From IMG/VR virus record IMGVR_UViG_3300032294_002797, positions 159,303 to 223,302 of that record: a stretch of DNA of 64,000 bases; one strand, written 5' to 3'. The stretch comes from a virus. The position numbers were made by a program, and so were the translations under genes. The notes below the pieces were generated by a model, which did no database searches, was not told the origin of the DNA, and worked only from the letters and a program-made list of their open reading frames with translations. Positions 1-9,290 of the stretch are shown in pieces. The stretch's first letter is position 1; every line of letters begins with the position of its first letter.

Positions 1-477
1 CAAATTAGCAGTTGCTCCAATTGCTCCAGCATTTGTGATATTACCGTGAGTGTGACTAAGCGGAGTACGAGAATCAGATAACCTACTATCATTACCTTGG
101 CAAAAGGTATTAGCTGTAGTACCAAATGATCCTGTTGTAATAGCGCCAGCTGTTGTTGTGATAAGCGGTAAATTTGCGGTAGATCCTATGGCTCCAGCAT
201 TAGTAATATTACCATGAGTATGGCCGCTGACACTAACAGCTATGCCACCAACGCTTAAACTAGTAAAATTACCGCTACTACTACTTAATAGGGCTCCGCT
301 TATAGAAACTCCGCTATTTGGCAAGATAGCATATGGTAAACTATTCCATGTAGAAGTACCATCTCCAAACTTTATGCGTCCGGTATCTGTTTCTAAAATC
401 ATCTCTCCAGCTAATAGAACGGGATTAACCGAAGCTAAATTAGCTGCTGTACCTCTTAAATTTTGTATTTGTGGCAT
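1..477 (-). CDS. tail fibre protein, N-terminal part (runs off the left edge)
   Basis: The first 159 codons of a gene that continues beyond the left edge. It starts at an ATG preceded by AGGAG. Residues 1-50 resemble the Mtd_N-type fibre domain: an xxNPVLLAGEM stretch, then TGRIKFGDGTSTWNSLP. After that come low-complexity Ser/Gly segments with two SGHTH or SHTHGN motifs. His-x-His motifs of this kind coordinate metal in the T4 short tail fibre, so a trimeric metal-threaded rod is a reasonable inference. It is the most distal fibre of the cluster in this window. Its receptor-binding C-terminus is not visible. Confidence 0.8.
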   Translation of the reverse strand, partial: MPQIQNLRGTAANLASVNPVLLAGEMILETDTGRIKFGDGTSTWNSLPYAILPNSGVSISGALLSSSSGNFTSLSVGGIAVSVSGHTHGNITNAGAIGSTANLPLITTTAGAITTGSFGTTANTFCQGNDSRLSDSRTPLSHTHGNITNAGAIGATANL

Positions 478-480
478 AAT

Positions 481-963
481 TTACTCCTGTAATGATCTCC
501 ACAACTCTATATCTTTAGAATATATGTAGTGTATTTTATCTAGCTCGTCAACAGATAAAGGCGTTATAGATCCGTAAGATTGATTACAAATCTCTAAGGG
601 TTTATATAAGCCCAACCATTTTGCACAATCTTGTAGCTGGGCTTCAAACAAAAAATACTTATCAAAATGTCCAGTGGGTAGTGGTTGCGGAGGTCTAGAG
701 AGCCAATAGTCAATATTATAATCTGGCTTATGTCTTAACATAGATACGAATCTATCTATTGGATTTCTAACTATAACGCATGTATTGCTCTGTGATCCAT
801 CATAAAATTCTTGTGTTGGTAAAAAAACTGCTGGATGAATATCTCTAACCGTAACGGTATTAGGCCAATAGCAATCAATAGCACACTTGGTAAAAGAAGT
901 AGATGCTGAACGATGAGTTAACACCAAAGATTTACCATTTGGCATTTTTAATATATTACTCAT
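481..963 (-). CDS. small sulfotransferase-like protein
   Basis: 160 residues. An early segment VLTHRSASTSF resembles the 5'-phosphosulfate loop of sulfotransferases. CVIVRNPIDRFVSMLRH matches the 3'-phosphate (PAPS) binding R-P-R-S pattern. The family normally runs to about 250 residues, so this is a compact version. The ATG at 963 is chosen because AGGAGG lies 8 nt upstream; an in-frame extension to 996 has no such site. The stop of the upstream fibre gene is 2 nt away. Its place inside a fibre operon suggests sulfation of a virion protein or surface glycan, which is inference. A catalytically dead relative cannot be excluded. Confidence 0.6.
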   Translation of the reverse strand: MSNILKMPNGKSLVLTHRSASTSFTKCAIDCYWPNTVTVRDIHPAVFLPTQEFYDGSQSNTCVIVRNPIDRFVSMLRHKPDYNIDYWLSRPPQPLPTGHFDKYFLFEAQLQDCAKWLGLYKPLEICNQSYGSITPLSVDELDKIHYIYSKDIELWRSLQE

Positions 964-964
964 A

Positions 965-3484
965 TTATGATCCTCCTGCCAATAGAGATATCTCACTATC
1001 CGTTAATATACTATCATATATTTTTAAATTATCTATTAAGCCATTGAATGATCCGTATTTAACAGATCCTCCTATGACGAAGGATGTAAATGCTGTTTTA
1101 GCACCAGTGGGGCCGGTCATAGACGTTTCAAAAATTCCATCTATATAAATTTTCATTTGTCCAGTAGAAGAATTTCTTGTGCAAGTTACGTGCTTCCAGG
1201 TTCCCGTGTTAATTAAAGAATTAGAAAGCAATGTTGTATCAGGATTGCCTACTCCAAAAGCCACTTTATTATTTAAATAAGTGATACCAAAATCATTGAC
1301 ACTTCCGGGTGCCTCTCCGTTCACTAAAGAAACTCCATCATACCAATTGCTATATGAAGGCGAAGAAGAAGACGTATTAACAAAAAATGCTATGGTCCAA
1401 TTTGTAGATATAGATCTTGGTATTGTGACATATTTAGCCCCAGTATTTAGTTGTATAGCATTATTAACTCGACCAGTAACAAAAGACGGAGAACCAAAAG
1501 CAGTACCATTATATGATGGATTAGTACTATTCACATTAGAATCAAATGGGTAAGCAGCTAATGGGGTTGTTAAAGACGGACCTGATGGAACAATAACTCC
1601 GCAATCTATTATGCCAATACCTATTGTATAATTATTTCCACTACTAGAAACAATAATACCACTAACCCCTGATATATTAATATTAGATATACCAGAACTA
1701 TTAATAGTAAAAATTCCGCTATTATTATTTATAGATATTCCGCTACCAGCTGTTATATTTTTAACGGCAAGTAGGCCACTAACACTACTATTAAAATTAC
1801 TAATTAACGAAGAATTAATTCCAGAGCTTGATGTTAATGAACCGCCTGTTGTTGTAACAACTAATAATCCGCTAGTAGAGCCAATTTTTCCTGTATATGC
1901 TGTTTCTTGTACTGTATTATCGCTAAATATAATTGCTTCGGGGGCTAACACCATACCACCATTGGCTATATAATCACCACTAATACCAATGAAAATACTA
2001 GAGCATTCAAACTGAACATCACTATTTGCAACTAATAATCCACTATCGCTAGTAGTAATAACACGATTAGCAACACTTCCGATTTGACCAGAACTATTTA
2101 TGTTTCCGTGGGAATGAACCAAGGGAGAGGCAAATATAGAATCTCGTAATTGAATATGTACATCATTAAGGATAGCTTCTGTACCCCAAACCGGCGTGGC
2201 ATCTGAAAAAGATAGAATATCCCAGTTGTTAACCGGATCATAAAGAATTTGCGATTTTGGCGCATAATCTGTTGTTGTAATGACTCCATCGACATCAGTA
2301 ATAAGAACCTTATTTCCAGAAGCTCCTATTGTTCCACTGCTTGTGATATTTCCATGGGAGTGTACCTCTAAACCTATAACGCCACCCCCATTATCTGGAA
2401 AAGTAAAAGTACTGTTTGTCGTCATATATGGAGAAGCTACTAGTCTACAATAATTACCATTAGTAGCATTTAAGTCTATCGTGGGTGGCTCGTCTGTAGG
2501 AGCAGGAGAGACATATCCGTTAACTATAAGTTTATTTGTTGTGGTAGAGCCTGGATTAATTGCATTATATATATTTTCTGGGATTATAGAGCCGACAGCC
2601 ATAATATCTCTAAAGTTGCCAGTTCCAGCAACATCTAATTTATAGACTGGAGAATCAACACCTATCCCAACATTTCCATCAGAGCCAAATTTCGCAACCT
2701 CATACTGATAACCAAAACCTCCAGCTTCAAATACAATAGCTGCTTGAGCACCAAAGGCTAGATTACCACCATTATCTCCTTTAACGTAACATTGGGTTGC
2801 GTCTGTTGCGTCAACGAACCCTAAAGGAATTTGACTGCCTTGACTTTTAATATTTAAAATAGTAGTACTAACATCATTGCTAGTTGCTTCGAATACAGTA
2901 TGCGTGTGTCCGCTCAAACTAACACCCGTCCCATTAACTAATAAACTTTGAGTAAAATTCCCACTAGGACTAGTAATAGAACCAGTAAAAGAAGCCCCAC
3001 TTAAATTAGCCTTACCAGCCAAACTATTTGTGACCGTTGTGCTAAAGTTAGCATCATTGCCGAGCGCAGTTGCTAATTCATTAAGAGTATCAAGGGTTGA
3101 TGGGGCAGATGCCACTAGATTACTGATTTCGGTTCTGACAAATGCTGTGCTGGCAATTTGATTAGTATTAGTACCACTAGATGCTGTGGGAGCTAGCGGA
3201 ACTCCTGTCAAGGTTGGGCTGTTTAGTGGAGCATAAATACCGTTGATCAAACCACTGACACTGCTGTTAAAATCAGTAATATTCGCAGAGGTATGGGTAT
3301 GACCACTAGCACTAACCGCAACGCCATTGATTAATAATCCGCTAGACGAACTAATACTTATATTGCCACTAGCGCTAGATAAAACTAAACTATTACCTGA
3401 CAAAGCCACACTAGCAGCATTATCACTAATATTTTGGCTAAATCTAATATTACCACTAGATGGTGTTATTAATACATCTGGCAT
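965..3484 (-). CDS. large tail fibre with C-terminal LamG-like domain
   Basis: 839 residues. The N-terminal two thirds are Ser/Gly/Asn-rich, with several SGHTHT or HSHGN motifs and a segment GVPLAPTASSGTNTNQIAST typical of phage fibre shafts. One repeat reads GNVGIGVDSPVYKLDV, the element repeated in the 972-residue fibre upstream. The last ~200 residues (from about AAYPFDSNVNST) form a LamG/concanavalin-like jelly roll: WTIAFFVNTSS, WKHVTCTRN, MKIYIDGIFE and GLIDNLKIYDSILTDSEI. The jelly roll is probably the receptor or glycan-binding tip. AAGGAA precedes the ATG. Confidence 0.85.
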   Translation of the reverse strand: MPDVLITPSSGNIRFSQNISDNAASVALSGNSLVLSSASGNISISSSSGLLINGVAVSASGHTHTSANITDFNSSVSGLINGIYAPLNSPTLTGVPLAPTASSGTNTNQIASTAFVRTEISNLVASAPSTLDTLNELATALGNDANFSTTVTNSLAGKANLSGASFTGSITSPSGNFTQSLLVNGTGVSLSGHTHTVFEATSNDVSTTILNIKSQGSQIPLGFVDATDATQCYVKGDNGGNLAFGAQAAIVFEAGGFGYQYEVAKFGSDGNVGIGVDSPVYKLDVAGTGNFRDIMAVGSIIPENIYNAINPGSTTTNKLIVNGYVSPAPTDEPPTIDLNATNGNYCRLVASPYMTTNSTFTFPDNGGGVIGLEVHSHGNITSSGTIGASGNKVLITDVDGVITTTDYAPKSQILYDPVNNWDILSFSDATPVWGTEAILNDVHIQLRDSIFASPLVHSHGNINSSGQIGSVANRVITTSDSGLLVANSDVQFECSSIFIGISGDYIANGGMVLAPEAIIFSDNTVQETAYTGKIGSTSGLLVVTTTGGSLTSSSGINSSLISNFNSSVSGLLAVKNITAGSGISINNNSGIFTINSSGISNINISGVSGIIVSSSGNNYTIGIGIIDCGVIVPSGPSLTTPLAAYPFDSNVNSTNPSYNGTAFGSPSFVTGRVNNAIQLNTGAKYVTIPRSISTNWTIAFFVNTSSSSPSYSNWYDGVSLVNGEAPGSVNDFGITYLNNKVAFGVGNPDTTLLSNSLINTGTWKHVTCTRNSSTGQMKIYIDGIFETSMTGPTGAKTAFTSFVIGGSVKYGSFNGLIDNLKIYDSILTDSEISLLAGGS

Positions 3485-3512
3485 AAAAATTCCTTAAAGT
3501 TTGAATAATATA

Positions 3513-3854
3513 TTATACACTATCTGGACTTGGCGGTTGATCATCATTATTGGCTATAATACCTTGATTTTGTCCAACCTTCATAATATAGTTCATTAAT
3601 CCAACAATTATACCCCCAAGCTCTGGATCAGTAGCTGCATTAGATAATAAATTATCCATATTCATAAAAACTACTTCATTAGACACTATAGCATTGCCGT
3701 CTGGACCAGTGGCAAATTTAATTAGTGTTACTTGTGCTGAGGCGTCCCCATTGGGATTTGGTGCTCCGATATCAATACGTTGAACCCACCATTTATCGTA
3801 TACAATGGCTGGTACTGTCGTTGGATTACTTGCTGATAATATTGGTAAACTCAT
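3513..3854 (-). CDS. hypothetical tail-associated protein
   Basis: 113 residues, no family recognised. It starts MSLPILSASNPTTVP, has a short strand-rich core and ends in a disordered tail with DDQPPSPDSV. A good AAGGAATTTTT ribosome site precedes the ATG. It sits between fibre and lectin genes in the same orientation, so a role in the virion or in fibre assembly is likely from context only. Confidence 0.7.
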   Translation of the reverse strand: MSLPILSASNPTTVPAIVYDKWWVQRIDIGAPNPNGDASAQVTLIKFATGPDGNAIVSNEVVFMNMDNLLSNAATDPELGGIIVGLMNYIMKVGQNQGIIANNDDQPPSPDSV

Positions 3855-3869
3855 AAAAATTCCTTATTG

Positions 3870-4517
3870 TTAAAGATTGAAACGACCCTTGATAGCATTA
3901 TAATTTTGTAAAATCTCGGAAGAAGATAAAGATCTGCTATAAATAGCTACAGGACCTATCGATCCACTAAAATATGTAGTCCCAGTTCTTCCTATCCTAA
4001 GAGGTTTAGTAGAGCCGGATCCAGTAAACGTCGTTGTTCCAATAAGTGTTCCATTTCTATATATAGGTCCAGTTCTATTCAAAACCAATTGGTTCCATTT
4101 TTGTAAATATATAGTAGATAATGATCCAATATTTGTTCCACCTCCACCAGGGTTACCCCTGCATAACATACTACCTCCATAAGGGAAAATACTCCAATCC
4201 CAAACGGCGCTATTATAACTATTGTCTCCCGCGCAAATTAATATTCTGTCTGATATAGAATTTAGATAAAACCATATTTCTATAGTTACAGCATTATTAA
4301 AGATATTATTACTTGGAAAATCAATATAATCATTAGAACCATCTAATACAACTACTCCTCTATTAGATGGAGATAATGTTGCTCCATTAGTTAAATTACC
4401 ATTACATCCATTATTAGTTAAATCAAAAATACTACTAGAAGTAGATGAAGCATATCCTGGATTCATATAAAAAATTAAACTATTTCTAGTAATACCGGGA
4501 CCATTTTGATAACTCAT
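3870..4517 (-). CDS. LamG/concanavalin A-like lectin protein
   Basis: 215 residues forming one jelly-roll domain. Visible elements are SLIFYMNPGYASS, IFDLTNNGCNGNLTNGATLS, GVVVLDGSNDYIDFPS, VTIEIWFYLNS, WNQLVLNRTGPIYRNGTLIG and LRIGRTGTTYFSGSIGPVAI. The C-terminus SEILQNYNAIKGRFNL nearly repeats that of the 234-residue protein encoded at 5336-6040, so the two are paralogues. Such stand-alone LamG proteins in large phages are thought to decorate virions and bind surface glycans. Confidence 0.75.
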   Translation of the reverse strand: MSYQNGPGITRNSLIFYMNPGYASSTSSSIFDLTNNGCNGNLTNGATLSPSNRGVVVLDGSNDYIDFPSNNIFNNAVTIEIWFYLNSISDRILICAGDNSYNSAVWDWSIFPYGGSMLCRGNPGGGGTNIGSLSTIYLQKWNQLVLNRTGPIYRNGTLIGTTTFTGSGSTKPLRIGRTGTTYFSGSIGPVAIYSRSLSSSEILQNYNAIKGRFNL

Positions 4518-4544
4518 TAAATTATTCTCTATCTTAATTAATTT

Positions 4545-5336
4545 TTAGTATGTTGGTAATAATAACCTATATCTAATAATAACTATTCCACTACCTCCAT
4601 ATCCAGATCTACCACCCCCACCACCACCTAAACCATCAACGCCTCTTTGGGCAGAATTTCCTCCTCCTCCTAATCCCCCGGCACCAGACGTAACAGTATT
4701 CCCATAACTATTCACCCCACCGGCACCACCACCACCATAATATTGAGATGTACCAGTAATATTCGACATTAATCCGATACCTCCATCTCCAGCTTTAGAA
4801 GTAGTACCATCCTGTCCATTCCCTCCGGCTCCACCACCACCTCCATAGGCATATAACCAAGATCCTATACCTCCACCATATCCCTGTCCCGTAGTTCCTA
4901 GCGTTCTAAAAAGCCCACAGCAACTATGTGCTAATCCTCCACCAGATGCCCCATTAGTCGGTTGCTGAGTATAGTATCCTCCTGGTCCTCCGCCAAGAGC
5001 AACAATATTATTAAAAGATGAATTATCTCCATTATTTGCCATATTAAATGTTGGATTCGAACTATTTGGAGTACCTCCTAGGCCAACTACAGCACCATAT
5101 CGTCCTTTGGATATATTCATAGACCCTGTTAAAACTCCACCACCTCCTCCTCCCCCACTATCTGCTAGAGGGGTTCCTCCACCACCACCAACTATTAAAT
5201 AATCTATATCTAGATTAGTTGTTGCAATAAAATTTGCAGTATTTTTAAATATATGTACAAAGTAAATATAATTATTTTGAATATATCTATAAAAATCTCC
5301 TCCTAATCCTAAATTTTTTCCATAAACTATTCCCAT
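4545..5336 (-). CDS. glycine-rich tail adhesin-like protein
   Basis: 263 residues. A short N-terminal strand region ends in TTNLDIDYLIVGGGGG, and the rest is dominated by glycine runs (GGGGGGG, GGGPGG, GGGGGAGG, GGGGNSAQRG) alternating with short hydrophobic or aromatic segments. This is the pattern of glycine-rich domains that pack as polyglycine-II helices, as in the T4-like Gp38 adhesin. It ends with the strand SGIVIIRYRLLLP. The ATG overlaps the upstream stop as TAATG, indicating translational coupling with the LamG gene. Receptor recognition is inferred. Confidence 0.7.
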   Translation of the reverse strand: MGIVYGKNLGLGGDFYRYIQNNYIYFVHIFKNTANFIATTNLDIDYLIVGGGGGTPLADSGGGGGGGVLTGSMNISKGRYGAVVGLGGTPNSSNPTFNMANNGDNSSFNNIVALGGGPGGYYTQQPTNGASGGGLAHSCCGLFRTLGTTGQGYGGGIGSWLYAYGGGGGAGGNGQDGTTSKAGDGGIGLMSNITGTSQYYGGGGAGGVNSYGNTVTSGAGGLGGGGNSAQRGVDGLGGGGGGRSGYGGSGIVIIRYRLLLPTY

Positions 5337-6040
5337 TATAATCCAAACCTTCCTTTTGAAGCATTATAATTTTGTAATATTTCGCTAGTACTTAATAATT
5401 TATTATAAATAGAAAAATTACTAATCAACATATTGCTATAACAATACCCGCAATTAACAGTATATGCCCCAAGTCTTAATAAATTAGTTAAATTAAATAC
5501 AGCTGGCATAAGATTAGAAAATGTCAATATGCCATTCCTATAAGTATAGATTATTTGAGTAGTATTACTATATGTAATAGTAAGATAGGTCCAAGTATTG
5601 ATAATACTAGTTGCATTAGAACTTATGCTCAAATATTTTGCAGTGGTGCTATTCGATCTGGCGGATACATCTAATCTATTTGTATTTCCATTAGTATACA
5701 TATTAATATAATCTCCATAGCCGCTGCTAATTTCGAAAATCATTCTAGTTGTTGGACATGGACATGAGCCGCCTCCGACTACCAAATTATTTATCCATAA
5801 ATTGATAGAAAAATCTGTATTTATTGTATAATTATTATCCGATGTAATGTATTGATTAGTTCCATTTAAAGTGAATCTTCCATTACTAAAAGAAGGATTA
5901 TTAGATAAAGTAAAATGTCTATTATTACCGCTAATATCGTACCATTTATTCCCACTTCCTGGATAACTACGGTTGTTAGCAGCGTCCAGATGTAGAGTTA
6001 AATTATTTGTAATTATATCTGGGCCGCCATATATGCTCAT
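5336..6040 (-). CDS. LamG/concanavalin A-like lectin protein
   Basis: 234 residues from MSIYGGPDIITNN. One jelly-roll domain: LTLHLDAANNRSYPGSGNKW, YDISGNNRHFTLSNNPSFS, FTLNGTNQYITSDN, FSINLWINN, WTYLTITYSN, TYRNGILTFS and SNFSIYNKLLS. The C-terminus SEILQNYNASKGRFGL is almost the same as that of the lectin at 3870-4517. The start at 6040 is preferred over an upstream in-frame codon because it overlaps the previous stop as ATGA, the style used throughout this operon. Confidence 0.75.
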   Translation of the reverse strand: MSIYGGPDIITNNLTLHLDAANNRSYPGSGNKWYDISGNNRHFTLSNNPSFSNGRFTLNGTNQYITSDNNYTINTDFSINLWINNLVVGGGSCPCPTTRMIFEISSGYGDYINMYTNGNTNRLDVSARSNSTTAKYLSISSNATSIINTWTYLTITYSNTTQIIYTYRNGILTFSNLMPAVFNLTNLLRLGAYTVNCGYCYSNMLISNFSIYNKLLSTSEILQNYNASKGRFGL

Positions 6041-8955
6041 AAGGAGTATTCTGTAACTATTTGAGGAATATCTTTTCTTAATCCGGTAAATGTCCAAAAG
6101 AAATCATATAGTCCATTAGTATCACAACCAACAGTAAACGTATTGTGTGGTATCTTAATGTCTTGTATATAAAGAATCTTATTGTGTTTATAGTTAGTAA
6201 TTTGTATATTAATACTATCGTCATCCAAAACTAAATCTTTAATATAGTCTGGTAAATTTACTACACAAACTCCATTTACAACAGTATCTTTTCCTGTTAA
6301 TCGTACTCCGTGATATGGGCTTTCTAATGAGCCGTATTCTAAAACATATCCAGGTTTTGATGGATGGCTTATTTTAAAGCTTTTAGTTGTAGCAGAAAAG
6401 GCTCCCGATACTGCCACATCTCCTACTACATCTAGTTTAACGGCTGGATTATTTTTACCAATTCCTACATTTCCTATATTATCTATTCTTAATCTTTCGG
6501 TGCCGCTAGTACTAATAGACAAGGTATTGGCTGATGGAGAAAATAAGCCTGTATCTGGATCATTGATAAATTCGAATGATGGTAAAGAAGAGGTACCCGA
6601 TCCTGCTATAAATGATCCTGTACAACTAACGTCTCCATTAAATGTACTGTTTCCAACTACATGAAATTTAGTTGAGGGTACTCCTGTTCCTATTCCAATA
6701 TTGCCGCCACTAGAAATCACAAAATCATTTTGATTAAATCTTCCTCCAATTATACTATCGTCACTAAATACTTCAAATATTGGCAAACCAGCATTATTAT
6801 TAACGCTCATTAAGCTACCGCTAAGACTGTCTACAACGCTGAATAGACTACCATTAGTACCTTCAACATTAAATACCAATTCTCCGCTAGTAGTAGAATA
6901 AACGTCTAATAAAGCATTAGGGACTAATCCAGTGGTTGAGGCAAATAATCCTGTTCCCACAACATGTAAACGTCCACTAGGAGCTGTTGTTCCTACTCCT
7001 AAATTACCAACCGACGTTAATCTCATTCTTTCGGTAGCAGCCGGAGAAAATCTGATATGTTGGTTAGCCGTTCCTGCATTATAACTATTTCCTATTTCAA
7101 CCTCTTGACTAAATGCTAAAACTCTTATTCTTCCAGCTTGACCTTCTAAATTAATTGTATTATCTCCACCCCTAACTATTAAACTATCACTAGTATCATT
7201 ATATAACCTATTATATGTTAGCGGTACTGCCGTACCTGATCGTGATATGTATAAAGAACCTTGAGAATAAGAATCTCCAAAAATATGTAAAAGACCACTT
7301 GGCGTTAATGTATTTATCCCAACAGCTCCAGCAAAATAGGCTCCTCCAGACGCATTAATATTAGAAAACATTATAGACCCATCTGCATTTCTGGTTTCTA
7401 TAGCGTTAGCAGTTTGACTGGCTACCTGTGATATGTAGATTCCTCTTCGACTAGGAATAACTGTGCTTACCTCCAATGAGGCGAGTCCGTTCCATGTTGT
7501 TTTAGAAACAGCTAATGTTGTATTATTAATAAATCCAGTTGAACCAAAAGATAAAAATCTTGTACCGCTTCCTTGACTAACATAAAAAGCATTCACGCTG
7601 TCTGTTCTAACATCTAAATCAAACGTTGGATTATTAGTGCCTATTCCTATTCTAGATGATACTATCCCGGTACCCAAAACATGTAGTTGTCCACTTGGTG
7701 TTGATGTTCCTATGCCAAAACTACCAGACGGTGTAATTCTAGCTTTTTCGCTACCGCCGGGATTAAACATAACATAAGCATTAGCAAATGCTGATCCTAT
7801 TTCGACTCCAACGCTTGATGATGACAGAACAAGTTTACCTCCATCTCCTTGTAGCTGTAAAGAATTACTTCCTCCAGCTAAAGTAAGATTTTGAGCACCA
7901 GCTCTTTGAATACTGCATCTATTTCTACTAGTGTCGGCGTAGTCTGTATCGTTTTGATTAAAATATAAAATTCCTTGAATTCTAGATTCTCCATTAATAT
8001 CCAAAACAGAGGATGGAGCAACCCGATTAACGGCTATGCCTGAAGAAAATATTCCCGTTCCTATAACATGTAATTGGCTACTAGGACTAGTTGTTCCTAT
8101 GCCCATATGTCCATTATTTCTGTTTATATGCAAAACATCAGACCAGCTTGTAGATCCTGCTCTGCGAGCAAGTCTAAGATTACCGTCAGTTGCTCTATCA
8201 AAAAATCCCCATCCATTATTTCCACTAGACAATTGAATATTATTGGTACTAGCTAAGAATGGAACTGAATCGTTATTGCCGACTCCGATGTGGGTCTTTA
8301 CTACATTGCTTGGATTACTTAAGAGTACGTAGCTATTATTAGCTACAATTCTTTCTATATGAAGTGCCCCGCTAGGATTAGTCGTTCCTATACCAACACT
8401 AGTATCATTATCAAAAATAACTCCACTAGTTAAACTATTACTTCCATTCCATCGTGAAACATAACCACTAATTCCAATTCCGGTAGTTAAATTAGCTGGA
8501 AATAGTCCACTTACGCTAGAGTTAAAATTAGTAATATTTGATGACGTATGAGTATGGCCGCTGACACTAATAGGAATATTGTTTAATAACCATGGTCCGC
8601 TAAAATTTAAAACTTCGTCGCCTTCGCTTGCTTCTATCGAGCCAGAAACATTATTACCATTAAAATATATTCTATGTATTCCATTAGAATTTATGGCTGG
8701 ATTTATTTCTATTCCACCTTCATAATAAGAAGGAGCATAAATCGATAAATTTTGAAATTGACCACTAGCTGGAGATATCAAACCAGAGGAACTAGCAACA
8801 TTTTTTAAACTATTCCAATTAGATACTCCGTCACCAATCTTTAAAATATTATTGGATAGATCATATCCTGGCTCTCCACTAGCTAGTATAGGATTGGTAC
8901 TGCTCCACTGAGATCCTGTTCCTTTTCGTATTGTAATGGCCGTATTAACTGGCAT
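6037..8955 (-). CDS. long tail fibre with Mtd_N-like head and GIGTxxPSGxLHV repeats
   Basis: 972 residues. Residues 1-50 match the Mtd_N pattern (ITIRKGTGSQW, NPILASGEPGYDLSNN, LKIGDGVSNWNSL). The shaft carries a SGHTHT motif and about seven copies of an element like GIGTTNPSGALHI or GVGTTAPSGRLHVVGTG, spaced by beta-rich segments. The last ~130 residues (SFKISHPSKPGYVLEYGSLE, then PYHGVRLTGKDTVV and FFWTFTGLRKD) form a terminal domain found in fibres of many T4-like environmental phages. No S74 chaperone catalytic pair was recognised. It is probably the main receptor-binding fibre. Confidence 0.85.
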   Translation of the reverse strand: MPVNTAITIRKGTGSQWSSTNPILASGEPGYDLSNNILKIGDGVSNWNSLKNVASSSGLISPASGQFQNLSIYAPSYYEGGIEINPAINSNGIHRIYFNGNNVSGSIEASEGDEVLNFSGPWLLNNIPISVSGHTHTSSNITNFNSSVSGLFPANLTTGIGISGYVSRWNGSNSLTSGVIFDNDTSVGIGTTNPSGALHIERIVANNSYVLLSNPSNVVKTHIGVGNNDSVPFLASTNNIQLSSGNNGWGFFDRATDGNLRLARRAGSTSWSDVLHINRNNGHMGIGTTSPSSQLHVIGTGIFSSGIAVNRVAPSSVLDINGESRIQGILYFNQNDTDYADTSRNRCSIQRAGAQNLTLAGGSNSLQLQGDGGKLVLSSSSVGVEIGSAFANAYVMFNPGGSEKARITPSGSFGIGTSTPSGQLHVLGTGIVSSRIGIGTNNPTFDLDVRTDSVNAFYVSQGSGTRFLSFGSTGFINNTTLAVSKTTWNGLASLEVSTVIPSRRGIYISQVASQTANAIETRNADGSIMFSNINASGGAYFAGAVGINTLTPSGLLHIFGDSYSQGSLYISRSGTAVPLTYNRLYNDTSDSLIVRGGDNTINLEGQAGRIRVLAFSQEVEIGNSYNAGTANQHIRFSPAATERMRLTSVGNLGVGTTAPSGRLHVVGTGLFASTTGLVPNALLDVYSTTSGELVFNVEGTNGSLFSVVDSLSGSLMSVNNNAGLPIFEVFSDDSIIGGRFNQNDFVISSGGNIGIGTGVPSTKFHVVGNSTFNGDVSCTGSFIAGSGTSSLPSFEFINDPDTGLFSPSANTLSISTSGTERLRIDNIGNVGIGKNNPAVKLDVVGDVAVSGAFSATTKSFKISHPSKPGYVLEYGSLESPYHGVRLTGKDTVVNGVCVVNLPDYIKDLVLDDDSINIQITNYKHNKILYIQDIKIPHNTFTVGCDTNGLYDFFWTFTGLRKDIPQIVTEYSL

Positions 8956-8992
8956 AAGAATAATCCATAGTAATTTACTTTATAATAATCAA

Positions 8993-9289
8993 CTATCTAA
9001 TAGCTAGCAAACTATTTAATTTATTTTCTAAATCATTACCAAACCTATTCAAAATCTCTTGGGTTATCTGCTCGTCTGTTAAACTATCCAAAGATTGATA
9101 ATTAGTTCCTGAGTATAAAAATATGGGTATTTTAGCCGGTTTTACCCAAACTTTAATAATACTATTTTCACTATCGTCTACCAATAATACATTTAATATT
9201 GAAGATATTTGTTCGGTATATCCACCGGAGCTATTTTGAACTTGTAGAGTAATACTTTGTTCTAAATTAATAATTAAATTTTTATTCAT
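8993..9289 (-). CDS. hypothetical protein in fibre cluster
   Basis: 98 residues from MNKNLIINLEQSITLQVQNS. Central strands (LNVLLVDDSENSIIKVWVKP, then IPIFLYSGTNYQSL) are followed by an amphipathic C-terminus with SLTDEQITQEILNRFG. The same layout (VWVKP or VRIVPCPYPLVLW, then a DYxxxxDYTxxQVxxRINELLG helix) appears in the protein at 10164-10466, so the two are distant paralogues. The start at 9289 lies just after the upstream stop. Function unknown; each paralogue sits directly downstream of a fibre or lectin gene. Confidence 0.65.
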   Translation of the reverse strand: MNKNLIINLEQSITLQVQNSSGGYTEQISSILNVLLVDDSENSIIKVWVKPAKIPIFLYSGTNYQSLDSLTDEQITQEILNRFGNDLENKLNSLLAIR

Positions 9290-9290
9290 G

